Positions 11,481 through 23,037 of a DNA stretch of 64,000 nucleotides are shown in pieces. The stretch spans positions 43,456,282 to 43,520,281 of the forward strand of contig NC_079504.1 of the NCBI RefSeq assembly GCF_030052815.1. The letters are read 5' to 3'. The position numbers and the translations under genes were made by a program. The stretch is from Hevea brasiliensis (Eukaryota; Streptophyta; Magnoliopsida; Malpighiales; Euphorbiaceae). Each line of letters starts with the position of its first letter. The first letter of the stretch is position 1. The notes beneath the pieces were generated by a model. It was not told where the DNA came from. It saw only the letters and a program-made list of their open reading frames with translations, and made no database searches.

Positions 11481-11830
11481 TGATTCAAATCAGAATTTTA
11501 AAAATTGTTTGAATGTGATTCAAATCTGAATTTTAAAAGTTGTTTGAATGTGATTCAAATATGAATTTTTAATGTTGTTTGAATCATATTTAAATCTGAT
11601 TTTTTAAAATTGATTGAATAAAATTTAGATCTGATTTTATAAAAAAATGTTTGAATGTGATTCAAATCTGATTTTTAAAAAAATGTTTGAATGTGATTCA
11701 AATCTGAATTTTTAAAGTTGTTTGAATGTGATTCAAAGCTGAATTTTTAAATTTGTTTGAATGAGATTCAAATCTGAATTTTTAAATTTATTTGAATCAT
11801 ATTCAAATCTGGATTTTTAAGTTGAATATG
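11481..11830 (+). repeat. 35-bp tandem array, about ten units, each with a palindrome
   Basis: Ten head-to-tail units of 32-37 bp, most exactly 35, built on TGATTCAAATCTGAATTTTT plus a TTGTTTGAATG tail. Across each unit junction TTTGAAT-GTG-ATTCAAA forms a 7-bp inverted repeat with a 3-base loop. Units 4 and 5 are the most diverged. Confidence 0.93.
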
Positions 11831-12590
11831 AGATATTCAATTTAATTTAAGTATGTATGTTTTATTTAATTGTTAAATAGTGATATGCATGATGGATGAT
11901 CATGGACTATAAAAGACCAATGTGATTGGATTTATTTCTTTTATGTTTCTTTGGGATTGTAAATTAATTAATTTATTTTAATTTATTTTGGGCATGTATT
12001 ATTACGTTTGTAATAATTTTTGGGTTGTAATTTCATTTATTTAAGTTCTTGTAAATTCGCCTTGGTATGCCAAGGATTACTATATAATAATGGATTGCAA
12101 GAAGTTCAAGGAGGTCAAGAGCATTGGTGGGACTAGTGGGAGGAATTCAAGATCAAGTGTTGATTATGTACTCCTTCAGCAACTCTTGTAAAATGAATGA
12201 ATGAATGAAATACACCTAGGAATGCCCTGATTCAATTCTTGGTGGCTCAGAATTGAATCCCTTAGAAAGTCCATGATCTTACCATATTTATTGCTTATCC
12301 ATGAATGCATGAGATGTATGGGAATGTATGCTATTATATGGTATATGCATGCTAAATGGATAATGTGCAAAGTGAGACCTTAATAGTAATTAGAATGACC
12401 ATAAAATCTTCCAAACAAATGATTATGTTGGAAATGCTATAATTAAAGTAATTATAACGTAGGCCCTCCATTGGGGCAATTATTTTAAGAAATTTTAAAT
12501 AGTTGCATGAGATGTAATTAATTTAAGAGATTTTCTTAAGAATAATTGTTAAGCATGAGATGTTGTAAATATGTAAATGGTTTAGTGGCC

Positions 12591-12803
12591 AATATTGGAT
12601 GTACTTGAGGACATTAAAATTATTTGCATAATTACTGGCTCAATGGGATCAATTTAACTAATGCAAGATAAGTCAATAATGGATGTACCTGAGATTTTGA
12701 GCATTAGGGGCTAGGTAAAGGATTGAACCTCACATGAGATGTGATGGGCAAGGAGTTGTTCACTTATAGTTTATTATAATTCCAATAATGGATGTACCTG
12801 AGG
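12591..12803 (+). repeat. Three dispersed copies of an AATAATGGATGTACCTGAG motif
   Basis: Near-identical 19-bp motifs start at 12591, 12675 and 12785 (AATATTGGATGTACTTGAG in the first). Spacings are 84 and 110 bp, so this is not a clean tandem repeat; weaker CATGAGATGT motifs lie between and before them. Confidence 0.7.
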
Positions 12804-13004
12804 ATGATGAATAGAATTATAAGAATTCAATCACCCACTAGAAATCTATCCAACTAGGATTTCCGTTTTCTACTTTGGAAGTGTAGGATTCGCTAAGTTA
12901 GTGGGAGGACCAATTTGATTAAAAGACCATAATCATTTTGGTTAATTACATGATACATTTACTAATTAATCTGATTATTTTCTGCAGTTAATTTTCTGAT
13001 AAAA

Positions 13005-13855
13005 ATGAGCACAAAACAACCACCACCATCCAATATCTTTGCAAGCATACTTGATCACAATAGGTTGACAGGACCTAATCATGCGATTGGCTAAGAAATT
13101 TGAAACTTGTCTGAACCTTGAACATATAGGATATGTTCTAGATTTAAATGTTCCTGGTCCCTTACCTCCAGAGGCCACACAACAGGAACATGAAACTTTG
13201 GACAAGTGGAAGGAGCATGATATGAGAGCTAAGTGTTACATGCTTGCTTCCATGAGTAATGAGTTACAGAAGCAACATGAGAACATGCAGAGTGCGAGTG
13301 AGATCCTCCTTCACCTATAAGAGTTGTATGGTGAGCAGCAGGAATGCTAGGTATGAGATATCTAGACACTATTCCGTATGAGGATGTCCGAGGGATGTAA
13401 TGTTGGGGATCATGTCCATAAGATGATTTGGGTGATTGAGCAGTTGGAACATCTTGACTTCAACATGGATTTCCAACTACAGACGGATTTGATCCTTCAG
13501 TCCCTTCCTGAGTCTTTTGGGAATTTTGTGACAAATTTCCATATGACTAAATAGGAATGCACCTTAGCTGGTTTACTCAACATGCTGGTTATTGCCCAAA
13601 AGAATATGCTGGGCAATAAAGGAAAAGAGGTAGCTTTGATTGCATCTTCTTCTACTGGAAAGTCCAACAAGAAAAAGGGCAATAAAAAAAAAGAAACATC
13701 AGATTACTGGTCCTTCCAAGAAAATAGCTAAACAGAAAAGGAAGACTAAAGCTGATGGAGGCAAAGGAAAGTGTTTCCACTGCCAAAAGGATGGGCACTG
13801 GAAAAGGAACTGCCCAGAGTATCTTGCTTCTCTGAAGGACAAGAAGGATACACCT
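13005..13855 (+). pseudogene. E3 gag (copia, UBN2-type) with CCHC knuckle
   Basis: ATG at 13005 starts MSTKQPPPSNIFASILDHNR, a typical copia gag opening. The frame is lost near 13080 and resumes one frame over as KKFETCLNLEHIGYVLD, the conserved region of UBN2-like gag. A TAA at 13318 and a TAG near 13550 interrupt it further. The basic tail is followed by a CCHC knuckle, CFHCQKDGHWKRNC (C-x2-C-x4-H-x4-C), near 13772. Gag would form the particle and bind RNA. Broken by at least one frameshift and two stops. Confidence 0.87.
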
Positions 13856-15150
13856 TCGGAAGGTATGTCCATATCTTGTTATTTAGATTCTGATGATACT
13901 CATAGTTCATCTACAGCTTGGGTTTTAGATACTGGTGCCAGTTCTCACATTTCTAATGATATGCGTGAACTAGCAAACAATGAGTACTTGCGTTCTCAAG
14001 ATATTAGAGTCGGATTGGCAATGGCTCAACCTGAAGCTTTAGCCATAGGATCTAAATTTTTTTACATGTTTGGACATGTTTTGTGTTTGGATAATATTTT
14101 ATATGTACCTGATGCTTTTAAGAACATCATTTCTATATCTAGTTTGACTAGAAATGGCTATGAATTTCAGTTCACAGATGATGTTTGCAATATTTATTTT
14201 GGAAATAAATATGTTGGTTCGGGTTATATGAATGATGGTCTTTATTATTTGGATAATAATGACAAACACAAATTGAATGCAAGTGATCTAAAAGAATGCA
14301 ATGCCATGATGAAAACCAACTCAAGTTTAAAATATATTTGGCACTTAAGGTTTTGTCATGTTGCAGAAGATAGGATTGCAAAACTGGAGAAAATGGGGAT
14401 TTTATCCTCATTGGGCTCTGAGCTTACTCCAACTTGTGAATCTTGCCTTCAGGGCAAAATGACTAGATCACCATTTATTGGACAAGGGCTAAGAGCTGAA
14501 AATATTTTGGAGCTAATACATAGTGACGTATGTGGTCCATTTAAAGAAATGGCTAGAGGGGGTTTTCATTATTTTATTACCTTTACTGATGATAAATCAA
14601 GGTTTGGGTATTTGTATTTGATGAAATACAAACATGAATCCTTTGAAAAGTTTAAGGAATTTAAATCTGAAGTAGAAAATCAAACAGGAAAGAGTATTAA
14701 AGCTCTTCGATCAGATCGTGGAGGTGAATATTTGAGTACTGAATTTGATGAATACTTGAGAGAGCATGGCATTGTTTTTCTCAGCTGACTCCTCCAGGAA
14801 CGCCACAGCTGAATGGTGTATCTGAAAGGAGAAATCGTACCCTATTGGATATGGTACGTAGTATGATGAGCTATATTGATATGCCAATCTTCTTTTGGGG
14901 ATTTGCATTAGAATCAGCTTTGTATATTCTGAATAGGATTCCATCAAAATTTGTTTCTTCCACACCTTATGAGATATGGCATGGAAGAAAACCAAGTCTT
15001 AAGCATGTTAAGATTTGGGGTTGTCCAGCTTATATCAAAAAGCTAAACACTAATAAATTGGAGACCAGATCAGAAAAAGGTCGATTTGTTGGATATCCAA
15101 AAATAGTTTTGGATATTATTTTTATTTGCCTACTTCACAAAAGGTTGTGA
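13856..15150 (+). pseudogene. E3 protease and integrase
   Basis: Continuous with the knuckle frame, the protein shows the retropepsin site WVLDTGASSHIS near 13916 and then a GAG-pre-integrase zinc finger (WHLRFCHV... CESC) near 14338-14450. The integrase core has IHSDVCGPF (first Asp) and RSDRGGEYL (second Asp). The frame breaks near 14786 and resumes 3' with PQLNGVSERRNRTLLDMVRS, which carries the catalytic Glu, then GFALESALYILNRIPSK and the C-terminal GCPAYIKKL block. It ends at a frame change near 15110. One frameshift splits the DDE triad. Confidence 0.88.
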
Positions 15151-15253
15151 TAAGTAGAGATGCCACATTTCTTGAACAACAGTTTGTTCAAGAAGGAGGC
15201 AAAGGAAGGCAAATAGAGTTAGAATTGGAGAATTCTGACCAACCAATGCATCG

Positions 15254-16930
15254 ATGGATATAGATCCATCTAGTCAACCTATACCCGTTGATGAAACATC
15301 TATAGTTGTTCCTCGTAGAACAACTGTGGTATCTCACCCACTGAGATATGGTTTTCTTCATGAAGAAGAACAAGAGTTGTCTACTCATGAAGAAGTAGAT
15401 CATGGAGATGATCCACTTACCTATGAAGAAGCTATATCAGATATAGACTCTTCAAAATGGATTGATGCTATGAAATCCGAAATTGATTCCATGTATAAGA
15501 ATCAAGTTTGGGATCTTGTTGACCAACCTGAAGGTATTGTACCTATAGGGAACAAATGGGTTTTCAAGAAGAAAATTGGTTCTGATGGAAAGGTAGAGAC
15601 CTATAAGGCAAGGCTAGTAGCGAAAGGGTTTCGCCAAAGGCAAGGAATCGACTATGAGGAGACTTTCTACTTTGTTGCCATGCTTAAGTCAATTAGGATT
15701 TTATTAGCAATAGCTGCATACTATGATTATGAGATTTGGCAGATGGATGTCAAAATAGCTTTTCTCAATGGATACATTGAAGAAAACATTTTCATGGAAC
15801 AACCTAGGGGTTTTGAATCCCAAGATGGTTACAAGGTATGCAAGCTAAAGCGATCCATTTATGGGTTGAAACAAGCTTCGAGGAGTTGGAACATCCGTTT
15901 TGATGAAGCCATTAAATCCTTTGGTATTATCAAAAATGAGGATGAGCCATGTGTATATAAGAAGGTTAGTGACAGTGCTATCACTTTCCTTGTCTTATAT
16001 GTGGATGACATATTGTTGATGGGTAATGACACAGATATGTTGACAACTATAAAGGTATGGTTGTCAAATACATTCTCCATGAAAGACTTAGGGGAGGCAA
16101 CCTATATTCTTGGGATTCGCATCTATAGAGATGGAACGAAAAGAATAATTGGTTTATCCCAAAGTCTATACTTGGAAAAGGTGTTAAAGAGGTTTAACAT
16201 GCTTGATTCCAAGAGAGGATTGTTACCAGTGAGACATGGTATCCATCTTTCTAAAGAGATGTCTCCAAAGACACCTGAAGAAAGAGATAAGATGGCCAGG
16301 ATTCCATATGCTTCGGCTATTGGAAGTTTAATGTATGCAATGTTGTGTACTAGGCCGGATATCACATATGCTGTTAGTTTGACTAGCAGGTATCAATCCA
16401 ATCCAGGTTTGGAACAATGGATAGCTGTCAAGAATATCCTTAAGTACTTGAGAAGAACTAAGGATTTATTCTTGATTTATGGAGGTGGAGACTTGCAATT
16501 GGATGGTTATACTAATTCTGATTTCCAATCAGATATCGATGATAGAAAGTCTTCCTCTAGATATGTGTTAATTTGTAATGGAGGTGCAGTCGGTTGGAAG
16601 AGTTCCAAACAAAGCACGACTGCAGATTCCACTACAAAGGTTGAGTATATTGCTGCATCAGATGTTGCGAAGGAAGCTGTTTGGATAAAGAAGTTCGTGA
16701 CAGAACTTACAGTAGTTCCTTCCATTGAGTCAGCAGTTCCACTACACTGTGACAATAATGGAGCAGTCATACAGGCTAAGGAACCAAGGTCTCACCAGAA
16801 ATCCAAACACATAGAAAGGCGCTACCACATTATCAGAGAAATAGTTGGGCGAGGCGATGTAGCCATGCAGAAAATAGCATCAGCTGAAAATCCAGCTGAT
16901 CCATTCACTAAGCCTATGTCACAGACTTAG
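15254..16930 (+). pseudogene. E3 reverse transcriptase and RNase H (copia, long open frame)
   Basis: An uninterrupted frame of 558 codons, the best preserved coding block of the window. RVT_2 motifs: WIDAMKSEIDSMYKNQVWDL, NKWVFKKKIGSDGKVETYKA, RLVAKGFRQRQGIDYEETF, IWQMDVKIAFLNG, LKRSIYGLKQASRSW and the catalytic YVDD at 15998-16009. RNase H includes DGYTNSDFQSD and STTKVEYIAAS, where most relatives have TTEAEY, so a catalytic acidic residue may be lost. It ends NPADPFTKPM just before the purine tract. The apparent ATG is internal: the block belongs to one gag-pol polyprotein. Confidence 0.9.
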
Positions 16931-16990
16931 TTAGACCGACATCTTGAGAAGATAGGTCTAAGATATTGTAATGAATGGCTCTAGTGCTAG

Positions 16991-16998
16991 TGGGAGAT
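16991..16998 (+). other. E3 polypurine tract
   Basis: TGGGAGAT directly before the 3' LTR start TGTTAG. The context GCTAGTGGGAGATTG is the usual copia arrangement. Confidence 0.8.
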
Positions 16999-19093
16999 TG
17001 TTAGTAGTATGCCCAAGAGCATATCATTTAGTATGTATCTTGTACATATTTTTATTAACAAAAGGCATTTCCACTTTTCCGTTTACATAATATATTTATG
17101 TGTAATAGAAAAGGTCCATTGATATTTTGTTAGAAATATTATTCTTAAGTTGTTAAGAATATGAGTGACAATATTTCTAGCACAAAGTATCATAAATAGG
17201 TTCACAATCGAGGATACTTCATAATAAGGACATGACTTATCCAGAAAGATTGTATTCATGCTTGTTCCCAAGTTATTTATATGAGATACAAATAAGATGG
17301 AATGGTGAGTCTCATGCCATATAACAAACATGATAGGCATTTATAAATGATAAGTAGGCCGAACCAGTGACACTTATGACAAGCACATGGAGTTTACTCT
17401 TGTCAATGTTTTGTCATAAATCATATCGATACATATAATCTTTAGACACGAGATAGCACAGATTATCTTGTATATAGGTAGTTTGATTTTGATACTTATT
17501 TCATACTTGTTCTGTGTTTGGGTATATTGGGTTATGTTGGCTCCTAATATTTATATATGGAGGTTTGTGTTGATCAAGATGGAATCTGCTCTCTAAGTAA
17601 ATAGAGATAAAATCCTATGTTCATTTAATTGTTCTTGATGTTTCAAGTTCTGGCCAGACAGATAGATTTATTCGAAAAGAGTTTCGATGAGAAAATCTTT
17701 TAATCAAGAATTGGAATTAAAAGAGAACATAATATTCATAGCAAATGGAGTTTGACATAAACCATGACTCCAGCTTGAGTTGGGATTTTGTAACAGAGAG
17801 ATTCTAGTGCATGGTAACATATGATTATAGGTTCATTTAAGGTAAACCTTATTACTAATTGGGTGGCCATGGCATGCTAGGTTAACCATGGTTTATGAGG
17901 TTCATAAAATGATTTAGAGAAATCATTTATGGTAAGAAAGAGTTCTGATGATATTAATAGTTGATATCATGTCTCATTGCCAATTAGTGATGAGCCTAGT
18001 AAGTCACACACATACACAAGTTATCACCTATTTAAATATGATTTAATTAATTAGTTAAAGAGTTTAATTGATTAATTAAATAGGTTTGGTTTGCAATTAA
18101 ATTGCAAAGTCCCTAGCATGACTTGAAACCAAATCTAGATTATTGGATGTATAATATAAGTTAAATTTATATTTAAAGTGTTTAAATATGAATTTAATTA
18201 ATGATAAATTAATTAATAGAGATTAATTAATTAATTTATATTTGATATAAATTGATTAGAAGAAGAAAAATAATTATTTTGGGTTAAGAACTCAAAATTA
18301 AGACACAGGGGCATTTTGGTCATTTCACAGTGTGACACGTGGCATCATGAGATGGTGACATATGGGATTACACATAAGCTTGCCAAATATTTTTTAATCA
18401 TGTAAGATGATTAAAATCAAGATTAAATATAGGTTTGACACTTGGCACAATGTGATTGGGTCACTTAAACCTAGAGCTAATCAAAGGGTGACATATGGCA
18501 AGGGTTTAATGTGTTAACCTAGCTATTTAAGTGTTGTTATGAAAAGAAAAGAAACCAGTAGCCACTCATCTCCTTTGTCACGCCACTTTGAGGCTTTTCA
18601 TCTATTCTTCTTCATCTCTCATCAATTCAAAGAGATTAGCCATCAATCTCTTGAATTAAAAACACTAGAAATTGTTTTTAGTGTCCTGTTTACATCTCTA
18701 ATATCTTAAAAGGCAGAACTTGAATTTCTAATTAATAGAAAAAGCTTTAGAAGCTGTTCAAGGGCTGCCATAGGTGTTCTTGGTGTGGACAAGCTACAGG
18801 GACAACATCTGGTGTCTTGAAGACGAATCTCAAAGGCGCAGACACGCTGCAGTGCATCAAGAGGTTAGTGTAATCGTTCTTGATTTAATCTAGGGTTCTA
18901 AAATTAATCTGATTAATTTTAAAATCTTAAATGGAAAATACAGATCCAAAAACATATTTGAAGAGTTTTAATATGTTGTTTATCATTGAAATCAAATAGA
19001 TAAAAATAAATCTTGCATGATGCATGTGACCCTAGGTGAAAATTTTTGAATTCAATGGTATAAACTTGTGTTTTTCACGCTTCCGTTCCTTCA
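16999..19093 (+). repeat. E3 3' LTR
   Basis: 2095 bp, TGTTAGTAGTATGCCC...CTTCCGTTCCTTCA, followed by the CTCCA duplication. It matches the 5' LTR throughout; differences are scattered, so E3 is not brand new. Confidence 0.95.
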
Positions 19094-19098
19094 CTCCA
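19094..19098. repeat. Right target-site duplication of E3 (CTCCA)
   Basis: Matches 9105-9109 exactly. Confidence 0.94.
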
Positions 19099-19764
19099 AT
19101 GCTGTTATCATGACTTTGATATTGTCATTGAGCCCTTATTCAAACCTTCTGCACCTCTCTGCCTCTGTAGGGACTATCTCCCTCCAGTACCGACTCAGTC
19201 TGACAAACTCACGTTCATACTCTAGCACTAACAATTGTCTCTGTCTCAGACTGATAAATTCTCTTCTTTGCTCTTCTAAATACACCGTACTAACATATTT
19301 CTTCCTTAACTCTATGAGGAAGAATTCCCAGGTGATCCGTTCTGGTTGCACCTCACTAGTTACTGTGTCCCACCACTGATATGCATCATCCTTAAGTAGG
19401 GACACAACACCCTCCAGGTTCTACTCGAAGTGCGCTTAAGTCGCTTTCAAAGACTGATGGTTCTATCCAACCAGTTTTCTGCGGTCATGGGATCATCCTC
19501 CCTCTTCCCAAAGAAATCCACAGCCCCATGTTTTCGCAGTTTCTCCAGATGGGACTTCTGTGGTACTGGTGGAGGTTGTGGTGGTGGAATTGCCCCCATC
19601 ATTTGCCGATAGAATTCGGTCATTTGCTGAAATAGCGCAAACTGAGGTTGGGCAGGTGCCTCAGCTGCTGGTGGATCAGATTCTCCCCTGCCCCCAGATT
19701 CAGCCCTTGGTGGAGCACGACTCTCCACCTCTTCATCAACTGCTCTTTGCGAAGCAGGATCCAT
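19094..19764 (-). pseudogene. E2 gag, N-terminal part
   Basis: ATG at 19764 on the minus strand opens MDPASQRAVDEEVESRAPPR, followed by a proline-rich stretch and FFGKREDDPMTAENWLDRT. A frameshift near 19447 moves the frame; it resumes as VVSLLKDDAYQWWDTVTSEV... and KKYVSTVYLEEQRREF, the core of the retrotransposon gag domain, and reaches the E3 site with a TAA near 19137. The remaining C-terminal half is at 8482-9109. The capsid-type domain QWW...F...F..KY is characteristic of plant gypsy gag. Confidence 0.88.
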
Positions 19765-19878
19765 ATCCTATTCAAAATAAAAAAAAAACAAACAGATCTG
19801 CATCAGTGTCATCTCAACACTTACAAATGCAATGCAATGGTATGCACTCTATCTAGGCCCAGAAACCCCTAAACCAAT

Positions 19879-19890
19879 GCTCTGATACCA
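19879..19890 (-). other. E2 primer-binding site (tRNA-Met type)
   Basis: Minus-strand TGGTATCAGAGC with a TTTAG linker after the LTR end, identical to E1. Confidence 0.9.
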
Positions 19891-19895
19891 CTAAA

Positions 19896-22800
19896 TGTGA
19901 CACCCCTTACCCGTCCATAGTGTAGCCAAGCAAGATATGCCACTCAGTGTGCCGGAGCACCAATTCATATTTCCATTAAAATTTATCCCTTTTAATTCAT
20001 TTATTTACAATTTTTGATAAATCTGAATTTTTTCCGCAATTTTTATAGAAAATCCGGCAGAGTGCCGGCTATAAATTGGAAAAACAGTTCTTCTGAACCT
20101 GTTTAAAAGACACTTCCAATAAAATTTTCAAATCCAGAACTACATTATACAAATATCTCAACTCAATCTCAAATCACAACACTATTTTCAGAAATTTTTC
20201 TTTTTACTTCATCACTTGAAGCACATTTATACATACTTCTCAACATTTCATTTTTCCACATACATTATACAGAAAATTTCAATAACATGAAATTTCATAT
20301 ATTTACATCATCAAATAATTTCAAGAGTTTATAGTTACAATCCAAAACTAATACAAAATAAAAAATACAAAATGCTACCCCAAAGTCCTAATGTCCTACC
20401 ATGTGCACTGCAGATGTGAGGTGACTCTGGACTTCGTATGCAGATCTGAAGGCTCACCCTATATGAGGCCTGCTAAACTCTCCAGCTATGTCTCCAGTAC
20501 CTGCGCGTGGAAAAAGCGATGCGCTAAGTAATTCTGCTTAGTGGTAACAATATAAAATAAAATAACTAAAATAAAGTAAGTATGCAGAATGTATGTTTAC
20601 ATTTTTAGTAGACTTAATTTCTGATATTTATTACAGTATTATTTGATTAAAATTTGGTAAGTTTTATTATCATTGCCCGAGTAACCCATACTAGTTGACT
20701 GGACTGGATAAACGGGTAAATTGGCACTGGGTACTAAGTACCTCGGACCATCACACCATCAGTCACATTGTGTCTCCCGGTGTGCAACAGAACAGCTAAT
20801 AAGCTATAATAATTATCAGGGATAAAACCCAAGTATATTATCTCAATCAACATAGCCAAAGGCTATTTTATTATAGAATGGCATGGGAGGCCATGAAATA
20901 ATGAATGGCATGAAGCCATATGCAGTACTGCTAATAGAACCCTATTGGCATGCCAACCTATCCAAACCAATCTTGCTAGGTATACTAGGGCATATTACAC
21001 TTTTAAGTTTCACAATTCTTGAAATTCAAGTTTTGGTGTTACTATTCAATTCATTAGTCAACCAAAATATTGACTTTTACATGGACAATAGGTACATTGG
21101 TTTTAATACTCCCAACATACCACATTTTGCATTCTAAAATTGTTGGTATTGGTTGCCAATACCATTTCTAAGTTTAATGTTAATTGTATAAAATTTTCAG
21201 TTTTCAAGCTTTGTGTTTACTATTCCATTAGTCACTTTTGCAGTGGGAATTTGGTAAAATGATCAACATGAAAGTTGTTCCTTATTTTGTCTAGTTACAT
21301 TTCCTTTTTTGAATCACTCCATTTGGAGTTTTGTATCTCAAGTTATGGCCCAAAAACCACAACTGGCCGGATTATGATTTTTCCAGAATTTCTGGACTGA
21401 CCAAATCTACAGTATTAGGAGCAGTGACTTCAGGTCACTTTTTGAATATGTTATGGTCATAATTTGGGTTAGGTTTCTTCATGAAAGTTGTTGGTCTATA
21501 TCTCAGCTTGTTTCTGGTAAAATTTCAGGTCAATTGGACCTCTCTACACTGAGTTATGGCCAAATTACTAAGCACTATTCATTTAGTCATTTTGCCCAGG
21601 CAGAATGTAGGTCACCCAGATTAGGGTAATCTTTTGGTCAACTTGGTTTGGTTTTCTGGGCATGGTTTCTTCACCAAAGTTGTGCCATTATGTGTCTAGT
21701 TTCATGTCCAATTGGCCTTGCACCAATTGAACCTCTACAATTCTAGTTATTGCTGCCCAAACCTGCTGGACTCATGCCCAGTCCTGCAGGTCACCAAGGG
21801 CAGCCACACCAAACTCAAATCCCACTACACAATTCACTTCATTTTTTATTCAAACAAAACCAAATGGTCACTAATTGACCATTAAAACCTACTTTCATCA
21901 TCACATGATCAAAGTCTCATTTTCATCCCAAACCCTAACTCAAACATCATCAACCATGCATTATCATTTGCATTTCATCACTCCACTCAAGAGATGCATA
22001 TTGAGGGTAGCCATATATAAAAATCATCACAATCTTACCCCAACCAAGGCTGCCAAAATTATGGGATGGCATACAAATGGTATTTAATAAATTTTTTTGT
22101 AATTTGCACTCATTCATAGTCCTTAAACATGAATTTAAAGTGAAAACCAAGGTTATGTCACAAACCTCTAATGGAGTGAAGTTTCCCACTTGCTAGGGTT
22201 CTTCTTTTCCTTTTTTTTTTTGCTCCCAAAAGACTCACCAAGATGTAAGAACACTTTTTTGTGTTAGGAATATAGGGTTTAGTTGGGTAAAAGCTAGGGA
22301 AATCAAGCTTTAAAAAGCTTGCTAAGGTTGGCTATGGAGGGAGAGGTGACGGCAAGGAAGAAGAATGGAGAGAGTTTTGATTTTTTTTTTTCATTTTTCA
22401 GCCCATTAAGTCTCTTTTAAATAAACTTATGCCATGTGTCAACATTGGATTGGTTGGGAGAATTTTAATGACATCATCATGATGTCATAATTCCATTTTC
22501 TTTCATTTTCTATCATTTTCTTGTTTATTTAATTTCAATTAAATTTTTTAACAATATTTATTCATATTTTATGTCATATAAATTATTTATTTAACTGGAC
22601 AAGTTGGCTAAAAATTATCTCTGAAGACGAAATGACCAAAATGTCCTCTGTTCGGCTTAACAAGCCAAAATTATGTGTACCAAACGAAAAATTTTTCTAA
22701 GCATTTTCTTGGCATTCTAATGCCATAAGAACCTCAATGACCCTTCTTTGGAGTCCCAATAATTATTTTATAATTTTTCCCTCAGGTCTAGGGTTGCTAA

Positions 22801-23032
22801 TGGCCTTCACCATCACTTCCCTTTCAGGTTACTCATCCCTGGTGTTTCGGCTCGTTTAACCTTAGTGTATTTCGTTTCTAAAAATTTTTCCTTTCATTTT
22901 ATGAGCATTATTTAGTTTCTTTATAATTCCTCATTCTAGTCTATTTATAATTTCAAACATTCTAGTTGCCCGGATCGACATTGGTCACTGGAACAGTAGA
23001 CTGTACGGACTAGCTAAAGTGAGGATGTTACA
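19896..23032 (-). repeat. E2 5' LTR
   Basis: 3137 bp, bounded by TGTGACACCCC and GATGTTACA in + reading, followed by CAGCC. Very similar to 1930-5060. Minus-strand ends TGTAACATCC and GGGGTGTCACA give an extended imperfect terminal inverted repeat. No single confident TATA box was identified. Confidence 0.95.
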
Positions 23033-23037
23033 CAGCC
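23033..23037. repeat. Right target-site duplication of E2 (CAGCC)
   Basis: Matches 1925-1929 exactly; E1 gag resumes here. Confidence 0.93.

Larger units (their letters stand above)
11214..13004 (+). other. E3 untranslated leader between PBS and gag
   Basis: About 1.8 kb without a supported protein. It holds a tandem array of ten units of about 35 bp (11481-11830), AT-rich single-copy sequence, and a zone at 12480-12850 where motifs such as GGATGTACCTGAG and CATGAGATGT recur at irregular spacing. Long leaders are usual for Angela/BARE-type elements and normally hold dimerisation and packaging signals; which part does so here is unknown. Confidence 0.75.
9110..19093 (+). mobile_element. E3: Ty1/copia retrotransposon (Angela-like) nested in E2 gag
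   Basis: Complete copia element, 9984 bp, on +. LTRs 9110-11213 and 16999-19093, Met-type PBS at 11216, a long untranslated leader with a 35-bp tandem array, gag (13005), PR, INT, RT, RNase H in copia order ending at 16930, a purine-rich tract at 16991 and TSD CTCCA. The LTR start (TGTTAGTAGTATGTCC) and the GTGGGAGATTG junction resemble Angela/BARE-type elements as I remember them; LTRs of about 2.1 kb also fit. The frame is interrupted in gag and within integrase, so it is probably immobile, but it is the youngest insertion in this nest. Confidence 0.95.
1930..23032 (-). mobile_element. E2: Tekay-like Ty3/gypsy retrotransposon nested in E1, interrupted by E3
   Basis: Complete element on the minus strand, same family as E1: 5' LTR 19896-23032, PBS 19879-19890, gag from 19764, copia element E3 at 9110-19093, rest of gag, PR, RT, RNase H, integrase and chromodomain down to 5075, PPT 5061-5073, 3' LTR 1930-5060. 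Target duplication CAGCC on both sides. Without E3 and its duplication the element would be about 11.1 kb. Its coding frames are better kept than those of E1 but are still frameshifted and carry stops, so it is non-autonomous now. Confidence 0.95.

Noticed and set aside
11481..11830. Regular repeats that might suggest a CRISPR-like array
   Set aside because: Units are head-to-tail without unique spacers, in a plant copia leader; it is an ordinary tandem repeat.
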